Positions 14,117 through 22,765 of a stretch of 32,247 nt of DNA are shown here, one piece after another; within the stretch, counting starts at the first letter, position 1, and every line of letters begins with the position of its first letter. The stretch lies in contig JADLGR010000164.1 in the NCBI GenBank assembly GCA_020849175.1, forward strand, positions 1 to 32,247. The letters run 5' to 3'. Made by a program: the position numbers and the translations under genes. Source of the DNA: Deltaproteobacteria bacterium. GTDB taxonomy: Bacteria; Myxococcota_A; UBA9160. The notes below the pieces were generated by a model. That model was not told where the DNA came from. It did no database searches and was given only the letters and a program-made list of their open reading frames with translations.

Positions 14117-16159
14117 GTGCGTCGCCGAACCGCGCGGCCCGCCGAGAGTCCGACAGCCCACCGTCGCGCACACATCGATGGCCTTCGCGCGATCTCGATC
14201 CTCGCCGTCGTGGGCTATCACGCGCACCTGCCCGGCTTCTCGGGCGGATTCGTGGGCGTCGATGTCTTCTTCGTGATCTCGGGCTACCTGATCCTCGGCC
14301 AGATCGAGGCCGGCCTCGCGTCGGGACGTTTTCGTCTCTGGACGTTCTACGCCCGCCGCTTCCTGCGCATCTTGCCGCCGCTCCTGCTCGTGCTCGTCGC
14401 GAGCGCGCTCGTGGCCCGCGTCGCGCTGGTGACGCCCGACGATCTGCGAGAGTTTCGCCACGAGATCGTCTCCTCCGCGCTTATGTACGCAAACCACCAC
14501 TTCCTGCGGAGCGAGGGCGACTACTTCGGACGCGCGATCCAGGTCAAGCCGCTCTTGCACACGTGGTCGCTCATGGTCGAGGAGCAGTTCTATCTGGTCG
14601 CTCCACTCGCGGCGATGGCCGTTCACGGCGCCTGGCGCCGCCTCCGAGGGCGATCTCGAGCGGCAGCGGGCCTCGTCGTCGCCGGGCTGTTCGCGGCGTC
14701 ACTGCTCGCCTCCGTTCGCTTCACCGATCCCGAGTACAACGCGGCGTTCTTCCTCATGCCGCTGCGCGCCTGGGAGTTCGCCGCAGGCGGGCTCGTTTCG
14801 CTCCTGCTTCCGTTCGTGGCGCGATCGCCCGCACCGCTGCGACCCTGGCTCGCGCCACTCGGTCTCGCCGCGATCGTCGTCGCGACCACGTGCTTCGATG
14901 CCACAACACCCTACCCGGCGCTCTTCGTCGCTCTTCCCGTAGCCGGTTCGGTGCTCCTGATCGCCGCCAATCTGACGAGCCCGCGAACGCGGATGGCACG
15001 CTGGATGTCGGCCGGAGCGCTGGCCGGGATCGGACTCCTGTCGTACGGCTGGTATCTCTGGCACTGGCCGCTTCTCGTCTTCGGACGGCTCGCTCTTCCC
15101 GATGCAGCACCCCTCCAGCGTGATCTGTGCCTCGTGACCGTCGCGTTCGCAGTCGCCTTCGTCACCTACCGTCTCGTCGAGCGTCCCGTTCGGCGTAGCC
15201 GCGGCGCGCTCCTGCGCCGCCCGCGACTCGTCGTCGGGTTCGCGGCCGCGATCCTCGCCGCCTTCGCGATCACGGGTCAGAGCGAGTTCCAGCGCTTGCA
15301 AGCCGCTGCGGCGACAGAGCGGACGGCTCTGCTCGCAGCGCAGAGTGCGCCCACGCAGGAGGGCCTCGCGCAGCCCGGGAACGGAGTCGCGACTGCCGCG
15401 CCGCGCCCGGCGAGAGCATCGGCGATCCTCATGGGCGACTCACACGCGGGCGTGCTGGCGCAGACGCTCACGCAGGCGGCAAGCGGCGAAGCCGTCGAGC
15501 TCGTTCAGTCGACCCGCCTCGGCTGCCTCGCGCTTCTCGACGTCGACGTCTTCGCGAAAGGGATGCGACTCGATCGCTGTCGCGGCTTCTGGGACGAGAC
15601 GCTCGCAGCGCTGCACGAGACGAAGCCTGCCGTGAGATCCGCCATCATCGCGCAGAACTGGATGATGTACCTCGGCACGCCGGACGTCTCGGGTCACGGG
15701 CGCACGTCGCAGATCGGGCCGTCGGACGGACCCGTTGCGGAGGACGCTCTGGCCTTTCTGCGCGAGCGACTCCTCGTCTCTCTCTCGGCGCTCGAAGCCG
15801 CCGGCGTCGAGCGCATTCTGCTGGTGGGGCCCGTCCCCGACTTCGGACACGACCCCGTCAACTGCGTGATGCGCGCGCACCGATTCTCAGGAGACCTCGC
15901 ACGCTGTCGCCAGACGGTGTCGGCCGGCGAGCCCTACGTGTCCGCGCTTCGCAAGACCCTCGAAGCGGTCGTGACGGGCCATCCCGGCCGTCGCTGGGTC
16001 GACCCCGCATCGACCTTCTGCGCAGACGGGCTGTGCAGCGCCGTCGACGGCGACGGCCGCCTCCTCTTCGCCGACCGCAGCCACCTGAGCGGCGCCGGCG
16101 CCGCCCGATTCGAGCGTCATGCACGCTCGGACCTCGACTGGAGCCTCGGCGTGCGGTGA
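14117..16159 (+). CDS. Acyltransferase 3 (OafA-type) with C-terminal SGNH domain
   Basis: This 680-residue protein has an N-terminal membrane acyltransferase-3 domain of about ten helices (residues about 15-375) and a C-terminal periplasmic SGNH domain (about 430-675). Signatures of the first are 'HIDGLRAISILAVVGYHA', 'GGFVGVDVFFVISGYLI' and 'WSLMVEEQFYL'; those of the second are 'ILMGDSHAGVL' (catalytic Ser) and 'DRSHLSGAGA' (Asp-x-x-His). Such fusions O-acetylate lipopolysaccharide O-antigen, exopolysaccharide or peptidoglycan sugars, the membrane part moving the acyl group and the SGNH part transferring it. The start is a GTG at 14117; no strong ribosome binding site is seen, so it could shift by a few codons. 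Confidence 0.92.
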   Translation: MRRRTARPAESPTAHRRAHIDGLRAISILAVVGYHAHLPGFSGGFVGVDVFFVISGYLILGQIEAGLASGRFRLWTFYARRFLRILPPLLLVLVASALVARVALVTPDDLREFRHEIVSSALMYANHHFLRSEGDYFGRAIQVKPLLHTWSLMVEEQFYLVAPLAAMAVHGAWRRLRGRSRAAAGLVVAGLFAASLLASVRFTDPEYNAAFFLMPLRAWEFAAGGLVSLLLPFVARSPAPLRPWLAPLGLAAIVVATTCFDATTPYPALFVALPVAGSVLLIAANLTSPRTRMARWMSAGALAGIGLLSYGWYLWHWPLLVFGRLALPDAAPLQRDLCLVTVAFAVAFVTYRLVERPVRRSRGALLRRPRLVVGFAAAILAAFAITGQSEFQRLQAAAATERTALLAAQSAPTQEGLAQPGNGVATAAPRPARASAILMGDSHAGVLAQTLTQAASGEAVELVQSTRLGCLALLDVDVFAKGMRLDRCRGFWDETLAALHETKPAVRSAIIAQNWMMYLGTPDVSGHGRTSQIGPSDGPVAEDALAFLRERLLVSLSALEAAGVERILLVGPVPDFGHDPVNCVMRAHRFSGDLARCRQTVSAGEPYVSALRKTLEAVVTGHPGRRWVDPASTFCADGLCSAVDGDGRLLFADRSHLSGAGAARFERHARSDLDWSLGVR

Positions 16160-16199
16160 CCGCGGGCAGGGTCGGTCTGCGCGAAAGGCTGCCCAAACG

Positions 16200-16236
16200 C
16201 GAAGCGCCCCCGCTGCCACTGCGCGGAGGCGCTTCG
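16200..16236 (-). terminator. Terminator-like hairpin downstream of tRNA-Gly
   Basis: Arms 16200-16208 and 16228-16236 (GGCGCTTCG and complement) pair perfectly, and after a C/A mismatch CCGC (16210-16213) pairs with GCGG (16223-16226), giving a 13-bp stem. On the minus strand it starts six bases after the tRNA CCA end and is followed by CGTTTGGG, a weak U-tract. It also lies 40 bases after the convergent acyltransferase stop, so it may serve both strands. Confidence 0.6.
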
Positions 16237-16242
16237 GAATCC

Positions 16243-16318
16243 TGGAGCGGGAAACGGGATTCGAACCCGCGACCCTCAGCTTGGGAAGCTGATGCTCTAC
16301 CAACTGAGCTATTCCCGC
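16243..16318 (-). tRNA. tRNA-Gly(CCC), CCA end encoded
   Basis: The minus strand from 16318 to 16243 folds as a standard 76-base cloverleaf. Acceptor stem GCGGGAA pairs with TTCCCGC, the D-arm contains AGCTCAGTTGGTAGAGC (in which the D-stem arms are GCTC and GAGC), anticodon stem TCAGC/GCTGA encloses loop TTCCCAA with anticodon CCC, and the T-arm contains GGTTCGAATCC. The discriminator base is T, followed by a genomically encoded CCA. The anticodon CCC reads GGG glycine codons. Confidence 0.97.
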
Positions 16319-16412
16319 GATCGCCAGAACGGTCGCACGGCGGCGCGCGCGAGGCAAGCGGGCCCCCTGGAGCCGCGACGGCGCGCGGCATTGCGAGGTG
16401 GGCTCGTGGGGG

Positions 16413-17441
16413 TCAGCCGACCTCGTCTTCGAGCAGGGTCTCGAGGTCGTCGTCCTTGGGCGGGCCGTCTTCGGGCAGGATCGCGGTCGCCTCGAGCTCG
16501 ATCCCATCGAAGAGCGGCGCGACCTCGGGCTCGGTTCGATCGCGGCGCGTGAGGCCGAACAGGCCACTCTCGCCTGGCTCCACGAGCGCTGCGTCCGGGA
16601 GAGGCAGGACGGGCGCTGCGATCGACGTGAGCGCGAGACCGAGATGCCGCGTGGCGCGCTCGACGGCCTCGGGGCCGACGCGGGCTGCCCCGAGCAGCCA
16701 CGCTTCGTGGAGCGCGTTGTCCGCGAGCGTGAGTGCGAGTCGCGGAACGCCGCCGCTGCGTCTTGCGATCTCACGGAGCGCCACAGCATCGAATAGCGCT
16801 GGTTCGGCGCCCGCCACCCGAAGACGGTGCGCGACGAAGGCCGATACGCCCTCTTCGTCGAGAGGTGCGAGACACACTCCGACGTCGACGCGCTGCGCGA
16901 GGCCCGGGTCGAGCACGATCCCGCGTTCGAGCTCGGCTCCGCCGGCAAGCACGACCGACAACAGGTGCTGGCCTTCGTGCTCGAGACAGAGCAGGCCGCG
17001 AAGCTCGGCCAGCGGCTCTTTGCGAGCCAGGAGCTGCGCATCGTCGACGAGCAGTACGGCGTGACGACCCTCTTCATGGAGAGCAGCCAGGCGGTCGAAG
17101 ATCTCTCCACAGAGCCGAGAGCGCTCTTGCGACGGTGAGTCGACTCCGAGCAGGTGCGCGAGTCGCATCATCAGCCATGCGCCCTCGACGCCGCCGTGGA
17201 CGAGCACGAGCAGGTGGGCATCGAAACGCTCCTCATCGAGCTGCTCGAGCAGGCGGCGAACGACCGTGCTCTTGCCGAGACCGATGCCTCCGGTCAGCAC
17301 GCCGAGGCCGCGTCGCTGCAGGCAGGCCCGGAGCAGTCTCCGCTCGGCATCCGTGACGGCGTCGCTCTCGAAATGAAGAGCGGCCACAGGGTCCTTCACG
17401 AACGGATCGCGCGACAGCCCGAAGTGTTCGAGATGCTCCAC
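16413..17441 (-). CDS. ExeA/GspA-like AAA ATPase
   Basis: This 342-residue protein begins 'MEHLEHFGLSRDPFVKDP', the typical ExeA/GspA family opening, followed by Walker A 'GGIGLGKST' near residue 51 and Walker B 'HAVLLVDDAQLL' near 127. 'RRSGGVPRLALTLADNAL' is the lid region (sensor-2 type). ExeA-type ATPases help insert secretin or pilus assemblies through peptidoglycan; the peptidoglycan-binding domain of classical GspA is absent, replaced by an acidic tail of about 70 residues. The start is a GTG with AGGAG six bases upstream, and that site overlaps the stop codon of the preceding large TPR gene (gap 9 bases), so translation is probably coupled. It is the last gene of the long minus-strand block. 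Confidence 0.88.
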   Translation of the reverse strand: MEHLEHFGLSRDPFVKDPVAALHFESDAVTDAERRLLRACLQRRGLGVLTGGIGLGKSTVVRRLLEQLDEERFDAHLLVLVHGGVEGAWLMMRLAHLLGVDSPSQERSRLCGEIFDRLAALHEEGRHAVLLVDDAQLLARKEPLAELRGLLCLEHEGQHLLSVVLAGGAELERGIVLDPGLAQRVDVGVCLAPLDEEGVSAFVAHRLRVAGAEPALFDAVALREIARRSGGVPRLALTLADNALHEAWLLGAARVGPEAVERATRHLGLALTSIAAPVLPLPDAALVEPGESGLFGLTRRDRTEPEVAPLFDGIELEATAILPEDGPPKDDDLETLLEDEVG

Positions 17442-17450
17442 GGAGGACTC

Positions 17451-20333
17451 CTAACCGAACGAGATCTTCCGGCGCCGCGGCGACGTGCCGGACGCGGGCG
17501 CCGCCCGGGGGCGATCGCCGGTTTCCGGAGCGGACGACTTCGTCTCGCTCGCCTGCGAGTCTGTCGCAGCGTTGCCGCTCACGAGGTCGGCTTCCGCGTG
17601 CGCGATGAGATCGTCGAACGATTCATAGACTTCGGCGACCTCGTCGCTCTTCGTCTCCGACGCGGTGAGCGTCGAGACCGCACGAAGCGCGTCGATCCGC
17701 TCAGCGAGACCGGGGTGAGACGGCTCTTCGGCCGCGACCTCTTCGAACGCTGCAAGCGCGGCTCGGAGTTCCCCGCGCTCCTCCAGCGCAATCGCCAGAT
17801 CGAAGCGGATCGCTGCTCGCCGCGACGGCGGAAGCGCGACGTCGGCGAGCGCCTGCTCGAAGAAGGCCACGGCATCGTTCGGGCGCTTGAGCTCGCGAGC
17901 GCAAACGCCCAGCAGATGGAGACAGTCGATGCGCCGCGCGGGCGATTCGAGCGCGATCTGGAACTCGCCCATCGCATCCTCGACGAGACCCATCTCGCGG
18001 TAGGCGATGCCGAGATCGTAGTGCGTCTCGTGATCCGCAGCGGTGAGTGTCTTTCGAACGCCTCGCTTGAACTCGTCGAAGATGGCCTCGAGGCTCTCCT
18101 CGGGCTGCGGACCGGCTCCGCACGCGGTCGCGTCGTCGGTTCCCAGTGCATGCGAGATCTCTGCTGCGAGGTCGAAGTGCGACGGCTCTCCAGCGACTTC
18201 GGGGGCCACCGATGTCGTGGTCTGCCCGTCGACGAGCCTCGCCACGCCGGGCTCGTTCTCGATCGTGAGCTCCTGCGCGACGGATTCGAGCACCGGCGCC
18301 TCGGCTTCGATCTCGACGCCTTCTGGAGATTCGACGTCGAAGGCCGGCTCGATCTCGGCGTCGACGGCAGCCGGAGCAAAATCATCCCACTCCGCAAGAT
18401 CGTCACCAGGCGATCCCGCCTCGGCTCCCTCGAGCGCCAGATTCCCCTCGCTCCGAGGGGCCTCCGATACCGACTCCTCGAGCGCTGAATCGGCCTCGAT
18501 CGGGGCCTGGCCGGCTGCGGGATCGTCGCCCCGCGCCGCTGCAATCTCGCCGAGTCCGAGGAGCGCCTGCGGGTTCGTCGGTGCGATCTCGAGGATGCGT
18601 CGATAGATGCGCTCGGCCTCTTCGCCGAGCCCCTGCTGGACGTAGAACGCTGCCTCTTCGAGCCCCTCGAGGATCTGCTTGGGCGAAGCCGGGGCCGAGC
18701 CTGCTGTCACGCTCTCGCTCGCGGCAGAGCGTGCAACGGCCGGCGTCGAAGTCTCCCCGGCGCCGGCTTCCAGCTCGATCTCCAGACCGCCCGACTCGTG
18801 CGACTCGCAAGGCGCCGCGCTCTCGTCTCGCGCGAAGCCGCTGGGGTCGCACGCCTCCGAGAGATCGAACTCCACCTCGAACTCGCCGCCGGTGCCGATC
18901 GCCCAGTCCGCAGGAGCGCCATCGTGGCGCTCTGCGTCGACGCTCTGCGCGAATGCAACCGGCTGCGCAGGCGCGATCGGCTCGGCTTCGGGGCTCCTGT
19001 CGTGCTCGATCACGAACTCGTCGAGCGACATCTCGGCGAGGTCGCTCGCCACGTCGGACTCGGAGTCATCCGGCGCTGCCGGTGACGCCGCGGCGTCATC
19101 CACCAGACTGCTTGCATGCGCGGCCTCGCCGCCCTCGGCCAGTACGGCCGCGAGCCGCTCGCGGACGCCCGGGTGATCGGGCTGCCGGGCCAGCGCGGCT
19201 TCGAGGCTCGCAATTGCCCGGTCGCGCTTGCCAAAGCGTACGTACACACCGGCCTCGGCGAGAAGCTGCTCTAGATCGGCCTCCGGAGGCTCCGAGAGAT
19301 CGGACGCGATGCCACCGGCGGCCGGCGCGCCTGCTGCGGCGAGTTCGGTCTCGGGCAGCCCTGCCAGTGAGGGACCCGTCGACTCGACGAACGACGCTTC
19401 GAAGTACGATCCCTCCGGCGCCGGGCCATCGGCCGTCCCGAGATCGAGCGCAGCAACACCGCTCAGCGTCAAGTCGCAGGCCGGAAGGAACCGCTGCAGG
19501 ATCTCGCGAGCACGCTCTTCATTGCCGCGCTCGCGGTGTGCCTCGGCGAGGCGCCGGAACACGGGCTCGGTCTCCTCGACGGCCCGGCCGAGCGCCTGGA
19601 GCGCCTCGGCGTGCAGCTCGAGCGCGTCGATCAGATCGGGATGGTCACCGGCGGCGTGTCCGGCGAGCGTGCACGCACGCTCGGCGGATCCACTCGCGAG
19701 CGATAGGCGTGCCAGCGCCAGCACCGTGGCCAGTCGCGTGGGTTCGATCTCGAGAATGCGTTCATAGACGCAGGCCAGCGCCTCGTGTTCGCCAGCTCGT
19801 TCGAGCTCGGTCGCCACCTCGTCGTACTCGGCGAGCGCCTCGGCCGTCATGTCCTGCTGGCGCAGCAGCTCGGCGATCTTGAGGCGGCTCGTGGTGTTCG
19901 ACGGATCGAGGGCCGCTGCCTTTCGCAGCAGATCGAGGGCTTCGCGCTTGCGACCGGCCTTTTGGAACCCCTCGGTCGCGACCTGGAGCGCAGACATCGC
20001 CTCGGCAACGAGGCCGAGGCGCTGATACAGCTCGGCGAGGGGAACGAAGACTTCCGTCTGTTCAGGAGCGAGCTTCGCGATCTGCTTGAAGAGAGCGACG
20101 GCCTTCGCGTCGAAGCCCTCTTTCATGAACTGCTGGGCAACCCGCAGATACGCGTTGACCGCCTCGCCCTTCTCACCGAGCCGCAGGTGGATGTCGCCGA
20201 GCTTGAGTCGGGCGCTGCAGTCGCGCGGATCGACCTCGAGGAGGGTGCGATACTCCTTGAGGGCGCGGTCGAGCACTCCCTTCTGAAGGTATTTCTGCGC
20301 GGCCTCGAGGATCTTGCGCTTGTTGACGGCCAC
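17451..20333 (-). CDS. Large tetratricopeptide repeat protein with acidic central region
   Basis: This 960-residue protein has no signal peptide. TPR units fill residues about 10-285 ('YLQKGVLDRALKEYRTLLEV', 'LKLGDIHLRLGEKGEAVNAY', 'KAGRKREALDLLRKAAALDP'). Single units recur near 350-395 and 570-610, and another block spans about 775-900 ('YDLGIAYREMGLVEDAMGEF'). Between them are long Glu/Asp/Ala/Ser-rich, probably disordered linkers. TPR proteins scaffold complexes; this architecture (N-terminal TPR block, acidic spacers, C-terminal TPR block) is common in deltaproteobacterial proteins near pilus and motility genes. It is probably a cytoplasmic scaffold acting with the ExeA-like ATPase that follows it by nine bases; this is inferred from context only. 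The GTG at 20333 has GAGGG about four bases upstream. Confidence 0.88.
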   Translation of the reverse strand: MAVNKRKILEAAQKYLQKGVLDRALKEYRTLLEVDPRDCSARLKLGDIHLRLGEKGEAVNAYLRVAQQFMKEGFDAKAVALFKQIAKLAPEQTEVFVPLAELYQRLGLVAEAMSALQVATEGFQKAGRKREALDLLRKAAALDPSNTTSRLKIAELLRQQDMTAEALAEYDEVATELERAGEHEALACVYERILEIEPTRLATVLALARLSLASGSAERACTLAGHAAGDHPDLIDALELHAEALQALGRAVEETEPVFRRLAEAHRERGNEERAREILQRFLPACDLTLSGVAALDLGTADGPAPEGSYFEASFVESTGPSLAGLPETELAAAGAPAAGGIASDLSEPPEADLEQLLAEAGVYVRFGKRDRAIASLEAALARQPDHPGVRERLAAVLAEGGEAAHASSLVDDAAASPAAPDDSESDVASDLAEMSLDEFVIEHDRSPEAEPIAPAQPVAFAQSVDAERHDGAPADWAIGTGGEFEVEFDLSEACDPSGFARDESAAPCESHESGGLEIELEAGAGETSTPAVARSAASESVTAGSAPASPKQILEGLEEAAFYVQQGLGEEAERIYRRILEIAPTNPQALLGLGEIAAARGDDPAAGQAPIEADSALEESVSEAPRSEGNLALEGAEAGSPGDDLAEWDDFAPAAVDAEIEPAFDVESPEGVEIEAEAPVLESVAQELTIENEPGVARLVDGQTTTSVAPEVAGEPSHFDLAAEISHALGTDDATACGAGPQPEESLEAIFDEFKRGVRKTLTAADHETHYDLGIAYREMGLVEDAMGEFQIALESPARRIDCLHLLGVCARELKRPNDAVAFFEQALADVALPPSRRAAIRFDLAIALEERGELRAALAAFEEVAAEEPSHPGLAERIDALRAVSTLTASETKSDEVAEVYESFDDLIAHAEADLVSGNAATDSQASETKSSAPETGDRPRAAPASGTSPRRRKISFG

Positions 20334-20342
20334 GGTCCCTCG

Positions 20343-20377
20343 CCTCGGTGGGGGGAAGCCGAGGGGAGAAACCCCTC
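20343..20377 (-). promoter_or_regulatory. Two overlapping, mutually exclusive hairpins before the large TPR gene
   Basis: On the minus strand GAGGGG (20377-20372) pairs with CCCCTC (20366-20361), while CCTCGG (20364-20359) pairs with CCGAGG (20348-20343). The arms overlap at 20361-20364, so only one hairpin can form. The second sits just upstream of the ribosome binding site of the TPR gene (start 20333). This may be a weak attenuation or translation-control element between the ligase gene and the TPR gene; no U-tract is present. Confidence 0.3.
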
Positions 20378-20386
20378 TCCGCAGCT

Positions 20387-21193
20387 TTATCGGCTGGCGA
20401 GAGGGGGCCTTGAGGCAAGGAGCCCGGGCTGAGAAGGCGGAGCCCAGGGTTTCGCCCGACGCTCGCGATATCGGGCGAGGGCCATGCGCCTCTCTTCGCT
20501 CGCGAGTGTCGCCGGCTCGAATCCGACGTCCAGCTCCGCGGCGAACGCGTCGACCAGCGCACTTCGCAGCGTACGATCGGGGACCTGGACGCCGAGCGCC
20601 GCCAGGTTCGTCGCCGCGTCCGGCGCGATGCCTGCGGCCTGCGCCGCCGGGATGGCGTCGTCACCGAGGCGCACCGATCCGTGTTGGAGCACCGCTCCGC
20701 CTGCCCGGCGCTGCGCACTCCCGGCGAGCTTGCGCCCCCCCACGCAGATCTCGTCCTGCCCCGGTCGCTCGAAGCAGTCGAAGGGGCGCTCCCGCGTCGT
20801 CGGAGCCGGTCCGCTCGCCGGGTACGCGCTCACACCCAGCTCGCCAAGCGCGCGCAGCAGCGCGCGTGAGACCAGCGCGTACGAAGCGCGCAGCCCGTCG
20901 GGGAGCGCCGCTTCCGGCGCAGTCAGCGAATAGGTGACGTCGGCGCCGTGCAGGACCGCCGCGCCCCCCGTGACGCGCCGAACGATTCCGACCTCCGCCC
21001 GCGCGCACGCGCTCACGAGGCCCGGCGGGAGCGGCTGTGCGTAGCCGAGCGAGAGCCAGGGGCCGCGCCATCCGTAGAGACGAAGCGTCGGGACGCCGCC
21101 CGCCTGCACGGACGCGAGAAGCGTCTCGTCGACGGCCATGTTCCACACGCCGTCGGCCGGCGAGTCGAGGATCAGGCGCCACTGCTCCGGCAT
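20387..21193 (-). CDS. Lipoate-protein ligase A / octanoyltransferase LipM family protein
   Basis: This 268-residue protein belongs to the BPL/LplA/LipB family, which attaches lipoate or octanoate to lipoyl domains. 'WNMAVDETLLASV' near residue 17, 'TLRLYGWRGPWLSLGYAQ' near 38, 'RRVTGGAAVLHGADVTYSL' near 75 (the RRxxGG acyl-binding motif), and 'VGGRKLAGSAQRRAGGAVLQ' with 'HGSVRL' near 155-180 (the catalytic lysine) are all present. Whether it is a ligase (LplA) or an amidotransferase (LipM) cannot be told; a separate LplA C-terminal domain is not evident. The ATG at 21193 matches the family start; a GTG at 21226 overlapping the aroQ stop (GTGA) is an alternative that would couple translation. 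Confidence 0.87.
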   Translation of the reverse strand: MPEQWRLILDSPADGVWNMAVDETLLASVQAGGVPTLRLYGWRGPWLSLGYAQPLPPGLVSACARAEVGIVRRVTGGAAVLHGADVTYSLTAPEAALPDGLRASYALVSRALLRALGELGVSAYPASGPAPTTRERPFDCFERPGQDEICVGGRKLAGSAQRRAGGAVLQHGSVRLGDDAIPAAQAAGIAPDAATNLAALGVQVPDRTLRSALVDAFAAELDVGFEPATLASEERRMALARYRERRAKPWAPPSQPGLLASRPPLASR

Positions 21194-21222
21194 CCGGGAC
21201 GAGGGGTCCGGTCCGGACCGGG

Positions 21223-21684
21223 TCACGCGGGCGCTGGCGCCTCGCGCAGCCGCGCCAGGAGCCCTTCGAGTCCGAGCCGATAGCTCGCCGCCCCGAAACC
21301 ACACACGACGCCGACCGCGATCGGAGACACGAACGAGTGTCTTCTGAACTCCTCGCGCGCGTGAACGTTCGACAGATGCACCTCGGCCACCGGAAGCTTC
21401 GTCGCCGCCAGCGCATCACGTAGCGCAATACTCGTGTGCGTCAGCGCGCCGGGGTTGATGACGATGCCGTCGAAGAAGGCGGGCGCCTCCTGGATCCGGT
21501 CGATCAGCGCTCCTTCGTGGTTCGACTGGAAGAACTCGATCTCGGCGCCTTCGCCCTTTGCGACGGCGGCGAGGCTCGCGTTGATCTCCTCGAGCGTTGC
21601 ATTGCCGTAGATCGCGGGTTCGCGCGACCCCAGCAGGTTGAGATTCGGTCCATGAACCAACAGGATGCGGAGCGGGTCCGGCAT
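21223..21684 (-). CDS. aroQ: 3-dehydroquinate dehydratase, type II
   Basis: This 153-residue enzyme converts 3-dehydroquinate to 3-dehydroshikimate, the third step of the shikimate pathway. All type II signatures are intact: '[18 protein letters not shown]' (catalytic Arg and Tyr), '[15 protein letters not shown]', '[18 protein letters not shown]', '[20 protein letters not shown]' (catalytic His) and '[18 protein letters not shown]'. Length fits the family. It works as a dodecamer in the cytoplasm. It starts 11 bases after the Roadblock gene stop and belongs to the same run as aroK and aroB, with a TPR and a Roadblock gene inserted between the pathway genes. Confidence 0.96.
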   Translation of the reverse strand: MPDPLRILLVHGPNLNLLGSREPAIYGNATLEEINASLAAVAKGEGAEIEFFQSNHEGALIDRIQEAPAFFDGIVINPGALTHTSIALRDALAATKLPVAEVHLSNVHAREEFRRHSFVSPIAVGVVCGFGAASYRLGLEGLLARLREAPAPA

Positions 21685-21695
21685 GACACCCCTCT

Positions 21696-22070
21696 CTACA
21701 TCTCCTCGCGAAGCGCGAGCAGATGCCGCCGGACGAGATAGCGCGCCCGCCCGAGGTTGCCATCGGGAGCGAGCGCGAGCGCCACGAAGCTGTCGGCGTC
21801 GATCACCCGCAGGACGACGGTGAAGCGCGCGAGCGTCACGACGACTTCGCCGAGGACGCCGCCGTCGAGAGCGTCGGCGACCTTGCGGATCTCGTCGAGG
21901 ATACGCCCGAACTCGACTCCCGCCGCGGCCATGTCGTCGACATCGAAGACCTGCGATCGCCGGGACGCGATCGCCTGCGCGATCGGAATCCCATCGCTGC
22001 CCATGAGCGCCACGCCGAGGCCGCCTCCGCACTCGTCGACGATGCGCTGCAGGATTGCGTCGAAGCTCAT
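21696..22070 (-). CDS. Roadblock/LC7 domain protein
   Basis: This 124-residue protein consists of a single Roadblock/LC7 domain: '[20 protein letters not shown]' then '[10 protein letters not shown]', '[20 protein letters not shown]' and '[20 protein letters not shown]'. In bacteria such dimeric proteins often act as regulators (GAP-like) of small Ras-like GTPases such as MglA, as MglB does in Myxococcus; no MglA gene is in the window. Its ATG overlaps the stop of the upstream TPR gene (ATGA), so the two are translationally coupled and probably work together. GAGGA is about seven bases upstream. Confidence 0.9.
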   Translation of the reverse strand: MSFDAILQRIVDECGGGLGVALMGSDGIPIAQAIASRRSQVFDVDDMAAAGVEFGRILDEIRKVADALDGGVLGEVVVTLARFTVVLRVIDADSFVALALAPDGNLGRARYLVRRHLLALREEM

Positions 22071-22756
22071 GTCGCGGTCCTCCTCAGGTTCTCGAGCCAG
22101 CGCTCCAGCGTCGCGAGCACGCGCCCGGTGTCTTCGTCGATCGCAGCGACCTCCTCGGTCACGTCGCCGACTCGTCGCGCGAGGCTGCTGCGAAGAGACT
22201 CCGCCTGCGCCTCGTGTCCCTGTCGCTCGAGCAGGTCGGCGAACGTACGCGTTGCGAACGGCGAGTCCTCCGAGGGAAGCAGCTCGTCGTAGAGTTCGGC
22301 CGGCACCTCGCGGAGCACGTCCCCGGCCACGGAGTCGGCATCGAACATGAGCTCGCGCTGCGCCTCGGCCTCCTCCATCGCCCGGTCGAAATCGTCGTCG
22401 TCGAGCGAGCTCACGAGCTCGAGGGTCGCGGCCGTCGCAGCCGCAACGGTACCGTCGGCGATCACGCTCGCCGCCGACACGCCCTCGTCGAAGCCTGCTC
22501 CTGCGTGCGAGACGCTCTCGCCCAGCAGGCTCTCGAGGAGTCGCTCGAGGCTGTGGCGGGCTTCGTCGATCTGGCCGAGGTCGAGCAGCGCGAGCGCAAG
22601 CGCAGCCCGCGCAGCCCCGTCGTCCGCGCTCCCGAGCGCTTCGCGTGCGACCGCAGCGGCCCGAACAGGGTCTCCCGCGCGGCGCGCGCGTTCTGCTCGT
22701 TCGATCACGCCCGACCCCGTCCGTTCGACCTCGGGACTCTCCGCGTCCTGGAGCAT
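22067..22756 (-). CDS. TPR-like helical protein coupled to the Roadblock gene
   Basis: This 229-residue acidic protein has TPR-like helices near residues 20-75 ('[20 protein letters not shown]', '[20 protein letters not shown]'), an Asp-rich central part ('[20 protein letters not shown]'), and a C-terminal '[20 protein letters not shown]' motif of the kind seen at the ends of TPR scaffolds in deltaproteobacteria. I recognise no enzyme domain or signal peptide. The 4-base ATGA overlap with the Roadblock gene suggests a stoichiometric partner. It starts nine bases after the aroB stop. Confidence 0.75.
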   Translation of the reverse strand: MLQDAESPEVERTGSGVIERAERARRAGDPVRAAAVAREALGSADDGAARAALALALLDLGQIDEARHSLERLLESLLGESVSHAGAGFDEGVSAASVIADGTVAAATAATLELVSSLDDDDFDRAMEEAEAQRELMFDADSVAGDVLREVPAELYDELLPSEDSPFATRTFADLLERQGHEAQAESLRSSLARRVGDVTEEVAAIDEDTGRVLATLERWLENLRRTAT

Positions 22757-22765
22757 CCGGTCTCC

